Shown piece after piece: positions 1 through 7,172 of a stretch of DNA of 64,000 bases. Position numbers and translations under genes: made by a program. The notes under the pieces are model-generated. The model did not search any database and was not told where the DNA came from. It worked only from the letters and a program-made list of their open reading frames with translations. Position 1 is the first letter of the stretch. Every line of letters begins with the position of its first letter. The stretch is taken from assembly GCA_937925855.1 (NCBI GenBank), contig CALAMO010000024.1, positions 38,648 to 102,647 on the forward strand, read 5' to 3'. Source of the DNA: an uncultured Thiotrichaceae bacterium. Lineage in GTDB: Bacteria > Pseudomonadota > Gammaproteobacteria > Thiotrichales > Thiotrichaceae.

Positions 1-430
1 GTGCCGCATTAATTGACAATAAGGACTGCAGCAAAATTTCGGGCCGCTCGGCGTAGATATTACGCAACAGACCGATTAAGTGGCTTTGAATAATACTCAT
101 GGCAGCCGCCATAAATTTGGCAGGCAGCTGAATTTGGCAGTGTGCTTCACCTAGCTCATAAATTGACCGCGTATAGTTCACATCAAACGAGGCAACAAAT
201 AATTGTTGTAGCCAAGCCTGATGACTGACCTGCAAACCCTCCATGTGATTAGACAGAAAAGGCTGCACCCGTGGAATCGAGTGCAGATGCTGATAGAACA
301 TAATGGTCACATCCGCCAAGCCAAAATCGACATCCCGTGCTATCGCATGCAAGCTATGAATTTTCTCATCGTCTAACTGCGCAAATGAGCGCGCATCAGC
401 ACATAAGGTTTTATAATTGGTTTGTTTCAC
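1..430 (-). CDS. Globin-coupled sensor protein, N-terminal part (cut by window edge)
   Basis: Reading leftward from a GTG at 430 gives about 143 codons with no stop, running off the left edge. The translation looks like the sensor globin of globin-coupled sensors (HemAT and DgcO/DosC type). It has a long helical start, then a 'WLQQLF' helix, then 'GEAHCQIQLP', where the His matches the proximal haem ligand of this family. Such domains bind O2 or other gases and usually drive a diguanylate cyclase or a chemotaxis output domain. The output domain is outside the window, so the response cannot be named. A G-rich stretch about 10 bases before the GTG may be the ribosome site. No ATG or GTG lies further upstream in frame before a stop. 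The family call is from motif reading only. Confidence 0.75.
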   Translation of the reverse strand, partial: MKQTNYKTLCADARSFAQLDDEKIHSLHAIARDVDFGLADVTIMFYQHLHSIPRVQPFLSNHMEGLQVSHQAWLQQLFVASFDVNYTRSIYELGEAHCQIQLPAKFMAAAMSIIQSHLIGLLRNIYAERPEILLQSLLSINAA

Positions 431-746
431 GATCAGAACCCCCCAAGCCAGCTTGGCAATTTTTATTAGTCGTCATTCCCTGAACTTAATAAAGTCAGTA
501 CATTAATATTATGCTAATCATTAACTTAGGCCAGCAACACACGTCAATAAGCGCAATCCCGTGAGAATATAACACTGCTTATTTCAGTTAATGGCATGAG
601 CGACTATTAGAGCCCTTTTGCATTGGTTGCATCAAAATAATTAATCACTGTGGGTAGTGTTTTGCAGACAGAGTGAAATCATTTGCTATAGGGTGTGGCC
701 TGTTAATGTAAGATAGATCTATTTTTCATCGGAGGAACAACCTGTT
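431..746. other. Divergent intergenic region between the globin sensor and chalcone-isomerase-like genes
   Basis: About 316 AT-rich bases with no convincing open reading frame. It must carry the promoters of both flanking genes. A good Shine-Dalgarno sequence (GGAGGA, 731-736) lies 10 bases before the rightward start. I see no strong sigma-70 match with normal spacing and no clear dyad. Confidence 0.5.
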
Positions 747-1310
747 ATGCAACGCTTAAATACCTATATTTCTGGCTGGATGCTGGCTTTGATGCTGTGC
801 CTTGCCTTCCCCACGGCGGCCAGTGCTGATAACTTCGCGGCTACGCAAAATTTCGCGGGCAGCAACCTCAACCTCAATGGCAAAGGCATCCGCACCAAGC
901 TGTTTTTCAACCTGTATACCGCCGGTCTCTACCTGCAACAGCCTACTAGCGATGCCGCAGCACTGCTCAGCGGCACGGTTCCTTTGGCACTGCGCATGGA
1001 AATCACCTCGGCACTGATCACCAGTGAGACGATGGAAAGTGCGGTACGCGATGGCTTTAAACTGTCAGCTGGTGACCAACTCGCCAAGCTACAACCACGC
1101 ATTGATCAACTGATTGAAATTTTCAAAGAAGAAATTAAGAAAGGTGATGTGTACGATTTTATCTATCGACCACAAAACACCATTATTCAAAAGAACGGTG
1201 AGAACGCGGGTACGATTCCCGGTGCTGACTTCATGCAGGCCTTTTATGCCATCTGGCTAGGTGATAAGCCGGTTCAGGCTGACCTGAAAACCCAGTTGCT
1301 GGGCCAGTAA
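747..1310 (+). CDS. Secreted chalcone isomerase-like domain protein
   Basis: A 187-residue protein with an N-terminal signal peptide (hydrophobic to about residue 25, cleavage near 'ASA-DN'), so probably periplasmic. The rest resembles the bacterial chalcone isomerase-like family: 'GIRTKLFFNLYTAGLYL' near residues 46-63, and a conserved C-terminal 'FMQAFYAIWLGDKPV' segment that typically ends these proteins. Bacterial members are generally not flavonoid enzymes and their role is unknown. The ATG has a strong GGAGGA ribosome site 10 bases upstream. An intrinsic terminator follows directly, so the gene is probably transcribed alone. Confidence 0.75.
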   Translation: MQRLNTYISGWMLALMLCLAFPTAASADNFAATQNFAGSNLNLNGKGIRTKLFFNLYTAGLYLQQPTSDAAALLSGTVPLALRMEITSALITSETMESAVRDGFKLSAGDQLAKLQPRIDQLIEIFKEEIKKGDVYDFIYRPQNTIIQKNGENAGTIPGADFMQAFYAIWLGDKPVQADLKTQLLGQ

Positions 1311-1316
1311 AACGCT

Positions 1317-1344
1317 AAATTGCCCGCAGCTTGCGGGCAATTTT
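1317..1344 (+). terminator. Intrinsic terminator after the chalcone-isomerase-like gene
   Basis: A perfect 12-bp stem (1317-1328 with 1332-1343) closes a 3-base loop and ends in TTTT. It starts 7 bases after the stop codon. Confidence 0.85.
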
Positions 1345-1375
1345 CAAACAAGCTCATCCCTAGATTGCAAGCCTG

Positions 1376-1525
1376 CTAATCGGCCGCTTTATTGTATGGA
1401 TCTAGTTCGTCCGCAATTTCTTTCGGTAATTTTTGACTGTTTTCTGATTGCGCCGCACAAAACGTGCTGTAACCAATCGCAGCAATTAAGACCACCGCAA
1501 TCAGTACGATAACTAACATACTCAT
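1376..1525 (-). CDS. Small single-pass membrane protein (49 residues)
   Basis: A short leftward gene with ATG at 1525, a strong GGGAGG ribosome site 5 bases upstream and a TAG at 1376-1378. The product starts 'MSMLVIVLIAVVLIAAIGY', one clear transmembrane helix. A short polar tail of about 30 residues follows, with 'KLPKEIADELDPYN'. I do not recognise the family. The layout (N-terminal helix, charged tail) resembles small membrane-anchored or stress proteins. The region upstream, shared with hslV on the other strand, could hold its promoter. The strong ribosome site and clean helix make it likely to be real despite its size. Confidence 0.65.
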   Translation of the reverse strand: MSMLVIVLIAVVLIAAIGYSTFCAAQSENSQKLPKEIADELDPYNKAAD

Positions 1526-1679
1526 AAGAACCTCCCGATGTCCAAGAGCAAATAGTGTGGTTAAAAAGCAACCATTGTTGTAGATAAGTTATTGATGATA
1601 AATATTTTTAACCCAATATAGAGATTAGCGCATCTCATAGAAAATAACCATAAAACTCACAGGTTTCGGCCACGCATGG

Positions 1680-1707
1680 CTTGAAAAACGAATACCCACC
1701 CACATTA
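1680..1707 (+). promoter_or_regulatory. Sigma-32 (RpoH)-type heat-shock promoter of hslVU
   Basis: CTTGAAA at 1680-1686 is an exact match to the RpoH -35 element. After 13 bases comes CCACATTA (1700-1707), one mismatch from CCCCATTA. The predicted start of transcription is about 25 bases before the hslV start codon. hslVU is a classic RpoH-controlled operon, so position and sequence agree. Confidence 0.75.
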
Positions 1708-1738
1708 AAAAGTTTTGCAAATTGGCGGGAGTCCGGTT

Positions 1739-2272
1739 TTGGAACAATACCGAGGTACAACTATTCTGAGCGTACGCCGCAATGGCACGGTCGTTGTCGG
1801 TGGCGACGGCCAAGTCACCCTGGGCAATACGGTGATGAAAGGCAACGCCCGTAAAGTGCGCAAACTGTATGGTGACAAAGTACTGGCCGGATTTGCTGGC
1901 GGCACAGCAGACGCCTTCACCTTGTTTGAACGCTTTGAGGCCAAACTGCAGCAGCACAACGGTAATCTCACCCGCGCAGCCGTTGAATTAGCGAAGGATT
2001 GGCGTACTGATCGTATGTTGCGGCGGCTGGAAGCGCTGCTCATCGTGGCAGATGCCTCAGCCTCGCTGTTGATTACCGGCAATGGTGACGTGGTTGAACA
2101 GGAACATGACCTGATTGCCATTGGCTCAGGTGGTGCGTTTGCTCAGTCTGCGGCGCGGGCATTACTGGAGAATACCGACCTGGGCGCCCGCGAAATTGTA
2201 GAAAAGGGTTTGAATATTGCCGCTGACATCTGTATCTACAGCAATAGTAACCTGACGATTGAAGAGCTATAA
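1739..2272 (+). CDS. hslV: ATP-dependent protease proteolytic subunit HslV
   Basis: HslV is the threonine peptidase that forms a double ring and, with HslU, degrades misfolded proteins in the cytoplasm. The product (177 residues from this start) shows '[11 protein letters not shown]', where the Thr after the Gly becomes the N-terminal nucleophile. It also has '[19 protein letters not shown]' and '[14 protein letters not shown]', all typical. The start is a TTG at 1739 with GGGAG 8 bases upstream. This gives the usual short leader 'LEQYRG' that is removed to expose the Thr. A TTG 24 bases further upstream is also in frame but adds non-conserved residues. First gene of the hslVU operon behind a sigma-32-type promoter. 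Confidence 0.95.
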   Translation: MEQYRGTTILSVRRNGTVVVGGDGQVTLGNTVMKGNARKVRKLYGDKVLAGFAGGTADAFTLFERFEAKLQQHNGNLTRAAVELAKDWRTDRMLRRLEALLIVADASASLLITGNGDVVEQEHDLIAIGSGGAFAQSAARALLENTDLGAREIVEKGLNIAADICIYSNSNLTIEEL

Positions 2273-2290
2273 CTTTAAGGAGCTGCAACC

Positions 2291-3649
2291 ATGTCGACCA
2301 TGACACCGCGTGAAATCGTACAGGAACTGGATAACCACGTTATTGGCCAGGATAACGCCAAGCGCTCCGTCGCCATCGCCCTTCGTAATCGCTGGCGCCG
2401 ACAGCAATTAGACGATACGCTGCGTCCTGAGGTCACCCCCAAGAATATTTTAATGATTGGCCCCACCGGCGTAGGTAAAACCGAAATTGCCCGCCGCTTA
2501 GCGCGCTTGGCGAATGCCCCCTTCATCAAGGTAGAAGCGACAAAGTTCACCGAAGTTGGCTATGTCGGCAAGGAAGTTGATTCGATTATTCGCGATCTGG
2601 CTGATGTCGCAGTGAAACTGCTGCGCGAACAGGAAGTCAAAAAAGTTAAATTTCGCGCCGGAGAAGCCGCGGAAGAGCGTATTCTGGATATTCTATTACC
2701 ATCGCCCAAGAAAGAAAGTAACACCAATGACTGGCTCTCGATGGATGAAGACAAAGAGCCCGTGCGCGATGCTACTGCCAGCAATACCCGCCAGAAATTC
2801 CGCAAAAAATTACGCGAGGGTGACCTCGACGATAAAGAAATCGAAATCGAGGTTTCCGGTGTTAATGTCGGCGTTGAAATTATGACGCCCCCAGGCATGG
2901 AAGAAATGGCTAACCAGCTACAGGGCATGTTCCAAAACATGGGCAGCCAGAAAAAGCGCAAACGCAAGCTCAAAATCAAAGACGCGATGACTGTGCTGAC
3001 TGAAGAAGAAGCACACAAAATGGTAAATGAGGAAGAGCTCAAACAACGCGCCTTGGATGCCGTCGAGAATCATGGCATCGTCTTTCTGGATGAGATTGAT
3101 AAGGTGGTGCGCAGCGGTCAGACCAGCGGCGCTGATGTCTCGCGCGAGGGCGTACAGCGCGATTTACTGCCTCTTATCGAAGGCTCGACCGTCAACACTA
3201 AATACGGCATGGTCAAGACAGACCATATTCTCTTCATTGCCTCCGGTGCCTTTCATCTGGCGAAGCCCTCTGATCTGATCCCAGAATTACAGGGCCGCCT
3301 GCCGATACGAGTTGAAATGGAAGCACTGACAGCCGATGATTTTGAGCGTATTCTAACGGAACCCAACGCCTCGTTGACAGAGCAGTATGTCGGCCTACTA
3401 CAGACCGAAGGGGTCGAGCTGGAATTTATGCCGGAAGGCGTGCGCCGTATTGCTGAAATCGCGTTTGATGTTAATGAGCGCACGGAGAATATTGGCGCAA
3501 GACGCTTACACACCGTGATGGAACGCCTGTTGGAAACCATTCTGTTTGAAGCACCGGACTGTACGGGTAAAAAAGTCGATGCCGAGTACGTGAATGAAAG
3601 GCTCAACGAGCTGGTGCAGGATGAAGACTTAAGCCGCTATATTTTGTGA
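2291..3649 (+). CDS. hslU: HslU ATPase, unfoldase subunit of the HslUV protease
   Basis: HslU is the AAA+ (Clp/Hsp100) unfoldase that feeds proteins into HslV. The 452-residue protein has a Walker A 'GPTGVGKT' at residues 57-64 and a Walker B '[10 protein letters not shown]' in the middle. The charged I-domain insertion between them is typical of HslU. The C-terminus ends in 'LSRYIL', the tail that docks into HslV. Start ATG has an AAGGAG ribosome site. It lies 18 bases after hslV in the same operon. Length matches the family (about 440-450). Confidence 0.97.
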   Translation: MSTMTPREIVQELDNHVIGQDNAKRSVAIALRNRWRRQQLDDTLRPEVTPKNILMIGPTGVGKTEIARRLARLANAPFIKVEATKFTEVGYVGKEVDSIIRDLADVAVKLLREQEVKKVKFRAGEAAEERILDILLPSPKKESNTNDWLSMDEDKEPVRDATASNTRQKFRKKLREGDLDDKEIEIEVSGVNVGVEIMTPPGMEEMANQLQGMFQNMGSQKKRKRKLKIKDAMTVLTEEEAHKMVNEEELKQRALDAVENHGIVFLDEIDKVVRSGQTSGADVSREGVQRDLLPLIEGSTVNTKYGMVKTDHILFIASGAFHLAKPSDLIPELQGRLPIRVEMEALTADDFERILTEPNASLTEQYVGLLQTEGVELEFMPEGVRRIAEIAFDVNERTENIGARRLHTVMERLLETILFEAPDCTGKKVDAEYVNERLNELVQDEDLSRYIL

Positions 3650-3666
3650 GATAAGGAAGGTAATTC

Positions 3667-4038
3667 ATGGCAACAGCGCCCACCAATATAACGCTCAAGC
3701 AAAAATCGCACGCCCTGGAAATTAGCTGGCCAGATGGCAGCACACATACTTTGAGCTGCGAATACCTGCGCGTTAGCTCGCCCTCTGCGGAAGTACGCGG
3801 CCACGGACCAGGACAAGAAGTTTTACAAATTGGCAAAGAAAACGTCAACATTACAGCGATTGAGCCTGTCGGCCACTACGCCGTAAAGTTGATATTTGAT
3901 GATAACCACGATAGTGGCTTGTACGACTGGGATCTCTTGTATCAGCTGGGCGTCAACCAAGAGCAGAACTGGGCAGACTATCTTGACAAGCTCGCAGAAC
4001 GCGGTTACGAGCGCAAGGCACCAGGACAGGTCATCTAA
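3667..4038 (+). CDS. DUF971 / gamma-butyrobetaine hydroxylase-like N-terminal domain protein
   Basis: A 123-residue stand-alone DUF971 protein, a common partner downstream of hslU in gamma- and betaproteobacteria. Visible hallmarks are 'ALEISWPDGSTHTLSCEYLRV' near the N-terminus and 'YDWDLLYQLG' towards the C-terminus. In eukaryotic gamma-butyrobetaine hydroxylase the domain forms a small metal-binding N-terminal module. Roles proposed for bacterial members include iron-sulfur or metal handling, but this is not established. A GGAAGG ribosome site precedes the ATG. Its TAA overlaps the hisI start by one base, so the two are translationally coupled. Confidence 0.85.
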   Translation: MATAPTNITLKQKSHALEISWPDGSTHTLSCEYLRVSSPSAEVRGHGPGQEVLQIGKENVNITAIEPVGHYAVKLIFDDNHDSGLYDWDLLYQLGVNQEQNWADYLDKLAERGYERKAPGQVI

Positions 4039-4466
4039 TGGCAGCGGCCTCATCAGACTCAACTGCCGCCCCAAACGCACAGGCACTCAGCAGCGTACTG
4101 GATCAGCTTAAATATAATGCTGCTGGCCTGATTCCCGCCATTGCTCAGCAGTATGACAGCGGTGAAGTGCTGATGATGGCCTGGATGAACCGAGCGTCCA
4201 TCGAAGAGACCCTACGCACTCAGCGGGTCTGCTATTGGTCGCGTTCCCGCCAGCGCTTTTGGCGCAAAGGCGAATCCTCCGGCCAGACACAAACACTGAA
4301 AACGCTACGCTTCGATTGTGATCTTGACACTATTTTACTGGCGGTTGATCAGCAGGGCGCAGCCTGCCACACCGGCAGAAGGGACTGCTTTTTCTATAAA
4401 GTCGAGGATGACAGCGTCATTATTGACCGTGTGCCATTAATTGACCCGGATGAACTGTATGCTTAA
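4038..4466 (+). CDS. hisI: Phosphoribosyl-AMP cyclohydrolase
   Basis: Opens the purine ring of phosphoribosyl-AMP in histidine synthesis. The 142-residue product carries 'VCYWSRSRQRFWRKGESSGQ' and 'ACHTGRRDCFFYKV', whose Cys residues (with one in 'RFDCD') bind the catalytic zinc. It is the single-domain form. E. coli fuses HisI to HisE, and no hisE or other his gene is present here. The start ATG overlaps the DUF971 stop (TAATG). The gene sits with hslVU rather than a his operon. Confidence 0.93.
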   Translation: MAAASSDSTAAPNAQALSSVLDQLKYNAAGLIPAIAQQYDSGEVLMMAWMNRASIEETLRTQRVCYWSRSRQRFWRKGESSGQTQTLKTLRFDCDLDTILLAVDQQGAACHTGRRDCFFYKVEDDSVIIDRVPLIDPDELYA

Positions 4467-4533
4467 CCCATATGCAGATCCCCATCCCCCCTTGCCCTGT
4501 AGGCATACCCACCTGCGGCTTACCGAGTAAAGC

Positions 4534-4800
4534 ATGAGCATGCAAGGCGTGCTCAGTGCACTGGTGCGGGGCTATCAATTATTCCTGAGCCCATTATTAG
4601 GCAATAACTGTCGTTTCTACCCCAGCTGCTCACATTACACGCTGGAAGCCTTAGAAAAACACGGTGCGCTCCGGGGCACATGGCTAGGGCTTCGACGCCT
4701 CACGCGCTGTCATCCCTGGCACGCGGGCGGTGTTGATCCCGTGCCCGAGCCCATCTCAGAACCTGCGGCCAAACCGGACAACACACCCCCCAAAACATAG
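4534..4800 (+). CDS. yidD: YidD, membrane protein insertion efficiency factor
   Basis: An 88-residue protein with the YidD core: 'YQLFLSPLLGNNCRFYPSCSHYTLEAL', conserved cysteines and 'LTRCHPWHAGGVDPVP'. YidD is thought to sit at the inner membrane and aid YidC-dependent insertion. It is usually found with rpmH-rnpA-yidC. Here it stands between hisI and pyrC with no such neighbours. The last 20 residues are a Pro-rich tail beyond the family core. Confidence 0.92.
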   Translation: MSMQGVLSALVRGYQLFLSPLLGNNCRFYPSCSHYTLEALEKHGALRGTWLGLRRLTRCHPWHAGGVDPVPEPISEPAAKPDNTPPKT

Positions 4801-4910
4801 CGCACCACCCTGCCTAAGCCCCATGTTGACACCCTGTGTTGCGCAACTCCCTGTCGAAAATAAAATATCAGGTGAATCGACACGCATTTTACCCGATAAT
4901 CAGGCGATTA

Positions 4911-5987
4911 ATGACGAACCAGCCCAGAACCATGCCGAGCACTCCTGACCGCCCAACACTGACCCTCACCCAACCAGACGACTGGCATCTTCACCTCCGC
5001 AGTGGTGAAGTGCTGCGGCACGTCTTACCTTATAGCACACGCCATTTTGGCCGCGCCATCGTCATGCCGAACCTGCAACCGCCAGTAGTCACCTGCGCAG
5101 ATGCCGCTGCGTACCGCGCAGAGATTAATGCGGCACTGCCAGCAGGCAGCCGCTTTCAGCCCCTAATGACCCTTTATATGACCGAACAAACGGAACCGGC
5201 GGAAGTACAACGCGGCTTTGAGTCCGGCGAAATTAGCGCTGTAAAACTCTACCCGGCGGGTGCCACCACCAACTCAGCCGCTGGCGTCACTAACCTACAG
5301 AACATCTACCCGGTGCTAGCGACCATGCAAGCCATTGGCATGCCGCTGCTGGTTCATGGTGAAGTGGTCGACAGCGAGGTGGATATTTTTGACCGGGAGG
5401 CGGTGTTTATTGAAAAGAAACTCCAGCCGGTGCGGGCGCACTTCCCAGAATTAAACATTGTGTTTGAGCACATCACCACCCGCGACGGCGTTGAGTATGT
5501 CCAGTCCTGCGACCAGTATACGGCAGCCACTATCACCCCGCATCATCTGGTAATTAACCGCAATGCCCTACTGGTGGGCGGCATTAAACCTCATTATTAC
5601 TGCTTACCAGTCGCCAAGCGTGAAACACATCGGTTAGCTTTAGTCGCAGCGGCTACCAGCGGGGATAAACGCTTTTTCCTCGGCACCGACTCGGCACCAC
5701 ATTTAGACGGAGCGAAAGAAAGTGCCTGTGGCTGTGCCGGTATTTTTAACGTGGCGAACACGCTGTCTATCGTAACCGAGGTATTTGAATGGGCCGGGGC
5801 CTTAGATCAACTGGAAGGGTTTCTAGCACTTAACGGCGCGGCGTTTTATGGGCTAGCGCCTAACCCGAATAAAATCACGCTGCAACGCCATAAAGCGCCG
5901 TTAGCCTTACCGGAAAAATTAGTGCTGCCTGCGGGTGAGATCACTCCGTTTGATCCACAGCTCGACCTGCATTGGCAGGTGGTATGA
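4911..5987 (+). CDS. pyrC: Dihydroorotase
   Basis: Catalyses reversible cyclisation of carbamoyl-aspartate to dihydroorotate in pyrimidine synthesis. The protein shows 'DWHLHLR' (the HxH zinc ligands) and '[14 protein letters not shown]', whose Lys is the carboxylated metal bridge. 'GTDSAPH' provides the catalytic Asp. The frame is open from 4836, but the upstream residues lack homology to PyrC. I chose ATG 4911, giving 358 residues against 348 in E. coli; ATG 4932 is an alternative. Last gene of the rightward run, ending 23 bases from the convergent sigma-factor gene. Confidence 0.94.
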   Translation: MTNQPRTMPSTPDRPTLTLTQPDDWHLHLRSGEVLRHVLPYSTRHFGRAIVMPNLQPPVVTCADAAAYRAEINAALPAGSRFQPLMTLYMTEQTEPAEVQRGFESGEISAVKLYPAGATTNSAAGVTNLQNIYPVLATMQAIGMPLLVHGEVVDSEVDIFDREAVFIEKKLQPVRAHFPELNIVFEHITTRDGVEYVQSCDQYTAATITPHHLVINRNALLVGGIKPHYYCLPVAKRETHRLALVAAATSGDKRFFLGTDSAPHLDGAKESACGCAGIFNVANTLSIVTEVFEWAGALDQLEGFLALNGAAFYGLAPNPNKITLQRHKAPLALPEKLVLPAGEITPFDPQLDLHWQVV

Positions 5988-6010
5988 TGTAAGAGCGCAA
6001 CCGTGTTGTC

Positions 6011-6562
6011 TTAGGCAGCTTGTGCTAAGCAGCCTCGGAGCTGTTCGATACCTCGGCGTATCCAGGCTTTCACTGTGCCCAACGGCCTGTTCATTTTACT
6101 AGCTAGTTCATCATGCGTATTGCCGTAATAAAAGGCCTGCATAATGCATTCACGCTGCTCAGCTTTGAGCTTATTCATACAGCGCAACAGCTGCTGGGTA
6201 TCGTCACTCAGCGCCTTCAAGCTGTCAGGGGAGAGGTCAGGCGAGGCAAAGTCTAAAGTTTCGTATTCGCCCTCATCGGCTAACACCGGACGACTTTTCG
6301 CCATACGCAGCTTGTCCAATGCCTGATTACGCACTATGGTCGTCATCCAAGTCATCGCACTGCCGCGTCTTGCGGCAAAGACGCCCGCATTGTTCCAAAT
6401 CTTGACGAAACCCTCCTGCAACACATCTTCAGCTAGCTCGTCATCTCGCATCAACCGCTTACACAGGGCATACAGACGCGGAGCGGCTAAACGATAGAGC
6501 TGATTAAAAGCCGAAGCGTCACGGTTGGCGCTGCGAATAAGGAGTTCATTCAGTTGTTCCAT
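6011..6562 (-). CDS. ECF-type sigma-70 family RNA polymerase sigma factor
   Basis: A 183-residue ECF sigma factor. Region 2 is clear ('ELAEDVLQEGFVKIWNN', then 'MTWMTTIVRNQALDKLR', the -10-melting part). Region 4 is also clear ('QRECIMQAFYYGNTHDELA', 'GTVKAWIRRGIEQLR', a helix-turn-helix for -35 binding). It resembles the SigK/RpoE-like ECF group. These are normally followed by a membrane anti-sigma gene, but the next gene downstream is convergent pyrC and no anti-sigma is visible nearby. It lies 19 bases after tsaC, so it is probably the last gene of topA-tsaC-sigma. Confidence 0.9.
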   Translation of the reverse strand: MEQLNELLIRSANRDASAFNQLYRLAAPRLYALCKRLMRDDELAEDVLQEGFVKIWNNAGVFAARRGSAMTWMTTIVRNQALDKLRMAKSRPVLADEGEYETLDFASPDLSPDSLKALSDDTQQLLRCMNKLKAEQRECIMQAFYYGNTHDELASKMNRPLGTVKAWIRRGIEQLRGCLAQAA

Positions 6563-6581
6563 ACTGATCTGTTGCGCTTAA

Positions 6582-7169
6582 CTAGCCTTTCCTCAGAATT
6601 TCATTGGTGATCGCGTGCCGTATTTCACTGGGGTGCTGTCGATCCCCCAAAGGCTTATCAAGAATTAGGTCAATCTGTTGACCGAGCTGCTGTGCGACTT
6701 GCATGGCCGTGGTCGCCGCCGGATAACCACTTAGGTTAGCGCTGGTCGATACCAGCGGATGCCCCAGACGCTGACACAGCTGCTGGCACACCGGATGGTC
6801 ACTAATACGCACCGCAAGGGTGTTATGATTGCCACGCACCAGCGGAGACACGGTTTTTTTCACCGGCAAGAGCCAAGTAATCGGCCCCGGCCACGTCGGT
6901 GCGACCCGCTCCCATATTTCCTCATCCAACGGCGGCACAAAATCAGCCAGCTGATTGATATTTGCCGCCAGCAAAATCAATCCTTTATCCGCCGAGCGCT
7001 GTTTGATACCCAACAGGCGCTGCACCGCACTCAGATGATGTGGATTGCAGCCCAAGCCAAACACCGCCTCGGTTGGATAAGCCAGCACACCACCGGCGCG
7101 CACGCTGTCCACAGCAGCGTCCAGCGAGCGACTCAGCTTTAACACAGCGGCATCATCACTAGGGCTCAC
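6582..7169 (-). CDS. tsaC: L-threonylcarbamoyladenylate synthase TsaC (YrdC/Sua5 family)
   Basis: Makes threonylcarbamoyl-AMP for the t6A37 modification of tRNAs that read ANN codons. The 195-residue product has the YrdC core: 'GGVLAYPTEAVFGLGCNP' near the N-terminus, 'KGLILLAAN', 'PLVSTSANLSG' and a basic substrate-binding groove. Length fits the short TsaC form (E. coli 190), without the Sua5 C-terminal domain. The start is a GTG at 7169, three bases after the topA stop, implying co-transcription. Its partner tsaE is also in this window, at 31.6 kb. Confidence 0.93.
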   Translation of the reverse strand: MSPSDDAAVLKLSRSLDAAVDSVRAGGVLAYPTEAVFGLGCNPHHLSAVQRLLGIKQRSADKGLILLAANINQLADFVPPLDEEIWERVAPTWPGPITWLLPVKKTVSPLVRGNHNTLAVRISDHPVCQQLCQRLGHPLVSTSANLSGYPAATTAMQVAQQLGQQIDLILDKPLGDRQHPSEIRHAITNEILRKG

Positions 7170-7172
7170 TGC

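Noticed and set aside
1389..1571. 60-codon minus-strand frame with a Cys-rich product
   Set aside because: It overlaps, in another frame, the small membrane protein at 1376-1525, which has the ribosome site and a sensible helix.
4836..4910. Upstream extension of pyrC
   Set aside because: Non-family sequence with a TTG start and no ribosome site; ATG 4911 fits better.
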